From JAMXLO01 sp041487355 (GTDB taxonomy: Bacteria > Pseudomonadota > Alphaproteobacteria > Acetobacterales > Acetobacteraceae): 6,886 bases of DNA. Every line of letters begins with the position of its first letter. The first letter of the stretch is position 1. Under the pieces are notes generated by a model, which was not told the DNA's origin, did no database searches, and saw nothing but the letters and a program-made list of their open reading frames with translations. The stretch is taken from positions 1 to 6,886 of the forward strand of contig JBGPND010000251.1 in the NCBI GenBank assembly GCA_041487355.1, written 5' to 3'. The position numbers were made by a program, and so were the translations under genes. This document shows, one piece after another, positions 6,211 to 6,886 of this stretch.

Positions 6211-6216
6211 ATTAGA
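6211..6216 (-). promoter_or_regulatory. Possible -10 box of the GGDEF-DUF2336 operon
   Basis: The minus strand reads TCTAAT at 6216-6211, five of six matches to TATAAT, about 30 bases before the ATG. No good -35 lies 16-18 bases upstream (the best is ACGCTT). An activator-dependent promoter or a different sigma factor is possible. This is a weak call. Confidence 0.3.
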
Positions 6217-6251
6217 CACGATCGGTGCTAACGAAGCGTTGCTGTCCCGCG

Positions 6252-6280
6252 TTGACAGGCCCCTGGCGCCTGCGCATGGT
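6252..6280 (+). promoter_or_regulatory. Predicted dapD promoter
   Basis: A perfect -35 TTGACA (6252-6257) is followed after 17 bases by CATGGT (6275-6280), a poor -10 that keeps the conserved A and final T. Transcription would start near 6287, giving a leader of about 42 bases. The -35 overlaps the right half of the inverted repeat CTGTC-N7-GACAG (6242-6258). Confidence 0.4.
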
Positions 6281-6328
6281 CCGGCCGGCACCTGCCCCGC
6301 CTGAGATCATTACGAAGGATGTCGCCGG

Positions 6329-6886
6329 ATGAGCCAGCACGCGCTGCAGCAGCCGATCGAGGACCTCTGGGAACGGCGGGACTCACTCTCATCCGCCACC
6401 GGCGGCGCGGCGCGGCAGGCGGTGGAAGCGGCGCTCGATGCACTGGATTCGGGTGCGGTGCGCGTGGCCGAGCCCACGCCGGGTGGCTGGCGGGTCAACC
6501 AGTGGCTCAAGAAGGCGGTGCTGCTATCGTTCCGGTTGAACGATTCCGCGCCCATGGAGGGGGCGGGCGGTGCACCGGTGTTCGACAAGGTGCCGCTGAA
6601 GTTTGCCGGCTGGGGCGCCAACCGCTTCCGCGACGCGGGGTTCCGCGTAGTCCCCGGCGCGGTGGTCCGCCGCTCGGCCTACGTCGCACCGGGGGCAGTG
6701 CTGATGCCGAGTTTCGTCAATGTCGGCGCCTATGTCGGGCGCAATACCATGGTCGACACCTGGGCGACGGTGGGAAGTTGTGCGCAGATCGGCGCCAATT
6801 GCCACCTGTCGGGCGGAGTCGGCATTGGCGGCGTGCTCGAGCCGCTGCAGGCCAATCCGGTGATCATCGAAGACGACTGCTTCGTC
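6329..6886 (+). CDS. dapD: 2,3,4,5-tetrahydropyridine-2,6-dicarboxylate N-succinyltransferase (partial, right edge)
   Basis: The enzyme transfers succinyl from succinyl-CoA to tetrahydrodipicolinate (EC 2.3.1.117) in the succinylase route to meso-diaminopimelate and lysine. The frame is open from the ATG at 6329 to the window end: 186 residues of an expected 275-285. The N-terminal helical domain runs from 1 to about 100 and contains WRVNQWLKKAVLLSFRLND (54-72), a DapD hallmark. From about 105 the hexapeptide-repeat left-handed beta helix begins (VVPGAVVRRSAYVAPGAVLM). MVDTWATVGS (141-150) carries the conserved Asp143. GVGIGGVLEPLQANPVIIED (163-182) is highly typical of the family. The ribosome binding site AAGGA (6315-6319) lies nine bases before the ATG. 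There is no frameshift in the visible part. It is divergent from the GGDEF gene. Confidence 0.97.
   Translation, partial: MSQHALQQPIEDLWERRDSLSSATGGAARQAVEAALDALDSGAVRVAEPTPGGWRVNQWLKKAVLLSFRLNDSAPMEGAGGAPVFDKVPLKFAGWGANRFRDAGFRVVPGAVVRRSAYVAPGAVLMPSFVNVGAYVGRNTMVDTWATVGSCAQIGANCHLSGGVGIGGVLEPLQANPVIIEDDCFV

Noticed and set aside
5438..6304. 288-codon plus-strand open frame opposite the GGDEF gene
   Set aside because: It is antisense of a clear PAS/GAF/GGDEF protein, has low-complexity composition and runs through the dapD promoter region.

Overview
The window is very GC-rich. Every reading frame is open over long stretches and the codons mostly end in G or C. Gene content (argB, dapD, a PAS/GAF-GGDEF protein, a DUF2336 protein) and protein style suggest an alphaproteobacterium, probably of the Rhodospirillales/Acetobacteraceae type. 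This placement is an inference from family resemblance; no 16S or other marker gene is present.

Layout from left to right. (1) Bases 1-147 hold the 3' end of an IS630-like transposase gene entering from the left, plus the short presumed end of that element. (2) Bases 148-296, minus strand, carry a decayed C-terminal remnant of a PhzF-family isomerase/epimerase gene lying against the IS end. (3) Bases 329-2328, minus strand, form a two-gene operon. A classical short-chain dehydrogenase comes first, then an epoxide-hydrolase-type alpha/beta hydrolase, joined by a 4-base ATGA stop/start overlap. (4) Bases 2329-2438 are a compact divergent control region with back-to-back -35 boxes. One promoter serves the dehydrogenase operon; the other would start argB mRNA at or next to its ATG. 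(5) argB (2439-3353, plus strand) encodes N-acetylglutamate kinase. (6) Bases 3354-3530 lie between convergent genes and contain a perfect 32-bp inverted repeat with a 10-nt loop, whose arms are themselves partly palindromic. (7) Bases 3531-6181, minus strand, hold a second two-gene operon: a PAS/GAF-like-GGDEF diguanylate cyclase followed by a DUF2336 protein. The second gene starts on a GTG overlapping the upstream stop, behind a strong AGGAGG. (8) Bases 6182-6328 are a second divergent control region, and dapD (tetrahydrodipicolinate N-succinyltransferase) runs from 6329 off the right edge.

Functionally, two amino-acid biosynthesis genes on the plus strand (argB for arginine, dapD for lysine and peptidoglycan diaminopimelate) are separated by a minus-strand c-di-GMP signalling pair. 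They are flanked on the left by a catabolic or detoxifying SDR/hydrolase pair and then by IS-associated gene debris. The features most worth a second look are the nested palindromic repeat after argB, the PhzF remnant at the IS edge, the tight divergent promoter with a probably leaderless argB transcript, and the translationally coupled GGDEF-DUF2336 pair. I found no CRISPR array, tRNA, rRNA, phage module or clear defence system.
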